A DNA stretch of 64,000 bases, taken from positions 1 through 64,000 of the forward strand of contig RAZE01000001.1 in assembly GCA_003611955.1 (NCBI GenBank), written 5' to 3'. Numbering within the stretch: position 1 is the first letter of the stretch; every line of letters starts with the position of its first letter. Positions 61,402 to 64,000 of the stretch are shown here, one piece after another. The stretch comes from a bacterium 1XD8-76. GTDB taxonomy: Bacteria; Bacillota; Clostridia; Lachnospirales; Lachnospiraceae. Made by a program: the position numbers and the translations under genes. The notes under the pieces were generated by a model, which was given only the letters and a program-made list of their open reading frames with translations, was not told the origin of the DNA and did not search any database.

Positions 61402-63321
61402 ATGAACTACGATTATGCGAAGATAGCAAAAGAAGTCATTCAGGCCGTCGGCGGATCGGAGAACATCCGGTCTGCCGCCCATTGCGTCACCCGTCTGCGT
61501 CTCATTGTCGCAGACCGTTCCCTGGCTGACGATGAAAAAGTCGGCGAAATTGATGCGGTGAAAGGTACTTTCTTCACTGCCGGGCAATATCAGATCATCT
61601 TTGGCACCGGCCACGTTAACCGGGTCTATGAGCAGATCACCCAGCTGGGTATTGCCGAGACCACTGCAAGCGAAGCAAAAGAAGCAAAAATGGACGGTAA
61701 AAACAAAGTACAAAAAGCCATCCGTACCTTTGGGGATGTGTTTGTCCCTGTCATACCTGCACTCGTGGCCACCGGTCTGTTCCTCGGTTTAAAGGGCGCT
61801 TTACTCAACAATAACTTTCTGGCCTTATTCGGCATGACCAATGCCAATATTCCTCAGACCTTTCAGGTTCTGGTAGATGTACTCTCCGGCACCACTTTCG
61901 CTTTCCTGCCTGCTATTGTGTGCTGGTCCACATTCCGTGTATTCGGCGGTTCCCCGGTACTTGGCCTGATCCTGGGGCTGATGCTGGTAAATGGCGCCCT
62001 GCCAAACGCCTACTCTGTGGCAGACCCGTCCAGCGGCGTAACGCCCCTTATGCTTTTCGGATTTATTCCCATCGTAGGTTATCAGGGCAGCATCCTGCCG
62101 GCCTTTGTGGCCGGAGTAATCGGCAGTAAGCTGGAAAAGAAACTGCGGAAAACGGTTCCCGCAGTATTTGATTTTATGATCACCCCCTTTCTGGTGCTGT
62201 TTGTTATGCTGATTCTTTCCCTGCTGGTAATCGGCCCCCTTCTCCATGCACTGGAAAATGTCCTGTTAGTCATCGTAGAATATGCACTGGAACTTCCTTT
62301 GGGAATCGGCGGTCTGGTAGTAGGCTTCTTCTGGTCTATTATCACCCTCACAGGTGTCCACCACATATTCAATATGCTGGAGATCAGCCTGTTGGCAAGC
62401 ACTGGCTTTAACCCTTTCAACGCCATTTTGTGTATGTGCGGCTTTTCCTCTGCCGGCGTATGTCTTGCCATCTCCATAAAAGCCCGGAAAAAAGAAATCC
62501 GCGCTATTGGCCCCAGCGCCACTGTATCTGCTCTGCTGGGCATCGGCGAACCTGCACTGTTCGGCGTCATTCTGCGTTACGGCATGAAGCCCTTTCTCCT
62601 CAGTTGTTCCATCAACGGTATTGCCGGCATGATCGCCATGCTGCTGGGAATGAAAGGTACCGGCAATGGCATAACCACGATTCCGGGGCTGTTGCTGTAC
62701 ATATACTCCCCTTCCCAGCTAATAATGTATGTGCTGCTTGCCATCGCCACCTTCGCCGTGGCATTTGGCCTGTGCTGGTTCTTCGCGGTGCCGCCGGAGG
62801 CCATGGAAGCCGATGTCCCCAAAGGAAGTAAACAGGCGGCCCCGGCTTCGGCGCCTGCACCAATACCTTTTCCGGATGTGTTGGGAGCTGTCGCACAGGG
62901 CGTTTACGTTCCCATGGAAGAGATTCCCGATCCGACATTTTCCCAGGGTATCCTCGGAGTATGCTGCGGCATTAATCCGGAAACAGGAAAAGTTTATTCT
63001 CCCATGGACGGCAAAATAAGCCAGCTTGCCGACACCTTACATGCCATAGGCATTGAGGCAGAAGGCGTAGAGCTGCTCATCCATGTCGGTATTGATACTG
63101 TGGAAATGAAAGGCAATGGATTTAAGAGCCACGTCAAAGAAGGGCAGACCGTAAAAAAGGGAGATCTTCTGCTGACTATGGATTTGGAAAAAATCAAAGC
63201 CGCCGGCCACCCGGCCACCATTATGGTAGCAGTTACCAATTCTGACGATCTGGCCTCTGTTAAAGCCATAGCTTCCGGCCAGCTTAAGCCCGGCGACCAG
63301 TTGATGTGCCTGGAAGCATAG
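61402..63321 (+). CDS. PTS sucrose/beta-glucoside-type transporter EIIBCA
   Basis: The ATG at 61402 (AAGGAGG 5 nt upstream) gives 639 residues. EIIB comes first with the phospho-cysteine in SAAHCVTRLRLIV (Cys28). The EIIC membrane domain spans about 105-465 (GDVFVPVIPALVATGLFLGL, LTGVHHIFNMLEISLLASTG, GIGEPALFG). A short linker leads to EIIA from about 495 with PDPTFSQGILG, an LHAIGI histidine and the phospho-histidine in LLIHVGIDTVEMKG (His561). It imports and phosphorylates a sugar, with HPr (15785-16048) as donor. Sucrose is suggested by the GH13 neighbour, though a trehalose or beta-glucoside substrate is possible. Confidence 0.92.
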   Translation: MNYDYAKIAKEVIQAVGGSENIRSAAHCVTRLRLIVADRSLADDEKVGEIDAVKGTFFTAGQYQIIFGTGHVNRVYEQITQLGIAETTASEAKEAKMDGKNKVQKAIRTFGDVFVPVIPALVATGLFLGLKGALLNNNFLALFGMTNANIPQTFQVLVDVLSGTTFAFLPAIVCWSTFRVFGGSPVLGLILGLMLVNGALPNAYSVADPSSGVTPLMLFGFIPIVGYQGSILPAFVAGVIGSKLEKKLRKTVPAVFDFMITPFLVLFVMLILSLLVIGPLLHALENVLLVIVEYALELPLGIGGLVVGFFWSIITLTGVHHIFNMLEISLLASTGFNPFNAILCMCGFSSAGVCLAISIKARKKEIRAIGPSATVSALLGIGEPALFGVILRYGMKPFLLSCSINGIAGMIAMLLGMKGTGNGITTIPGLLLYIYSPSQLIMYVLLAIATFAVAFGLCWFFAVPPEAMEADVPKGSKQAAPASAPAPIPFPDVLGAVAQGVYVPMEEIPDPTFSQGILGVCCGINPETGKVYSPMDGKISQLADTLHAIGIEAEGVELLIHVGIDTVEMKGNGFKSHVKEGQTVKKGDLLLTMDLEKIKAAGHPATIMVAVTNSDDLASVKAIASGQLKPGDQLMCLEA

Positions 63322-63534
63322 TACCGGACATTTACCGCAACATCCAATTACAGTTGTAACTGAAGGGCCGCCCATAAAGGTGGCTCTTCTTGACAACGGC
63401 GACAGTCAGGAATAAAATATCCCTAGAGTATGTTTAAAGTTTATCTTTATCATCTGCACGCCCACTTTGCATGACATTCGCCTGACATTATGCGAACAAC
63501 CATGATTCCATGTATGAAGAAAGGAGGGATTGCC

Positions 63535-64000
63535 GTGGTCAGTATGCAGGATATTGCCGATAAGGCAGGGGTCTCCAGAGTCACCGTCTCCAGAGTTCTC
63601 TCCAACCATCCTTCCGTCAAAGCAGAGACACGTCAAAAGGTGCTCTACTGGGTCAAAGAACTGGATTATGAACCCAATCTCATCGCCCAGAGTCTGGCTG
63701 GAAACCGAACGAACATTATTGGCCTGCTGGTTCCGGAAATTGCCTACCCTTTTTTCAGTGAAATTATAGAGTCTATAGAAAACCAGGCATTTTATGAGGG
63801 ATACAGCGTCATTATCTGCAATACACACCGCAGTCTGGACAAAGAGAAAAATATTCTCGCCCAACTGCGGCAGCGGAAAGTGGACGGGGTAATCGCAGTC
63901 CCTGTTTCCACAGAGCAGAGCCTGTCTGCCTATCAGCGTCTGCAGGTTCCGGCAGTAATGATCACCAAGCGGGTGGAAGGATTCAGCAGTGTATATATCT
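63535..64000 (+). CDS. LacI-family transcriptional regulator (partial, runs off the window)
   Basis: The GTG at 63535 has AGGAGGG 6 nt upstream and is preferred to the ATG at 63544. The first 155 residues are visible. The LacI helix-turn-helix is MQDIADKAGVSRVTVSRVLS with the hinge-region LDYEPNLIAQSLAG, and the periplasmic-binding-protein-like core begins NIIGLLVPEIAYPFFSEII. Probably it represses the divergent sugar operons upstream. The ligand is unknown. The 210 bp before it hold no gene. Confidence 0.92.
   Translation, partial: MVSMQDIADKAGVSRVTVSRVLSNHPSVKAETRQKVLYWVKELDYEPNLIAQSLAGNRTNIIGLLVPEIAYPFFSEIIESIENQAFYEGYSVIICNTHRSLDKEKNILAQLRQRKVDGVIAVPVSTEQSLSAYQRLQVPAVMITKRVEGFSSVYI

Overview
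The window looks like the chromosome of a motile Gram-positive gut anaerobe of the Lachnospiraceae (Clostridium cluster XIVa). The evidence is the mbl-flhO-flhP flagellar block, the cdaA-cdaR-glmM cluster, strong AGGAGG ribosome binding sites, and a degraded conjugative element with the PrgI/VirB4 gene organisation common in that family. No species is claimed.

Positions 1-12,600 hold cell-surface polymer genes. A minus-strand operon runs from 10,712 down to 64. It encodes a winged-helix/nucleotidyltransferase/choline-kinase fusion, a LicC-like cytidylyltransferase, a BCCT-family (choline/betaine type) importer, a CDP-glycerol:polyol glycerophosphotransferase, a YidC-like protein fused to a sulfatase-fold domain, a polytopic membrane protein and a Gfo/Idh/MocA dehydrogenase. 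Together these suggest import and activation of choline to decorate a teichoic-acid-like polymer. The operon promoter carries a palindrome exactly between its -35 and -10 boxes. A divergent membrane protein and a DUF3048 lipoprotein follow on the plus strand.

Positions 14,000-36,500 are core genes, almost all on the minus strand: leuA, ptsH (HPr), glmM-cdaR-cdaA (c-di-AMP synthesis and wall precursor), small membrane proteins, yvyF-comF-recD2, a double GT-C membrane protein, flgJ-like/flhP/flhO/mbl, a secreted duplicated-domain protein, uvrA and uvrB.

Positions 36,500-47,060 are a decayed integrative conjugative element: two tandem tyrosine recombinases, an excisionase, pilin-like and VirB6-like genes, a deletion-fused pair of genes, a PrgI-VirB4 ATPase without a P-loop, and an S1-domain protein. 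Short repeats phased at 10-11 bp lie in its control regions.

Positions 47,100-57,900 form an accessory, defence-like island. It has an AT-rich 1,243-residue STAND NTPase with a nuclease-like N-terminus, a tRNA cluster (Ser, Tyr, His, Glu, Glu, Lys), an AbiE pair, further conjugative-element remnants and a VapBC pair. The tRNA-His and tRNA-Lys genes are each interrupted in the T arm by copies, in opposite orientation, of one structured element of about 50 nt. This is the most unusual feature of the window.

Positions 57,400-64,000 begin with gene fragments (a methyltransferase and a GH36 alpha-galactosidase). They are followed by a sugar locus: an amylosucrase-type GH13 enzyme and a HAD phosphatase on the minus strand, divergent from a sucrose-type PTS EIIBCA. 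A LacI-family regulator runs off the right edge.
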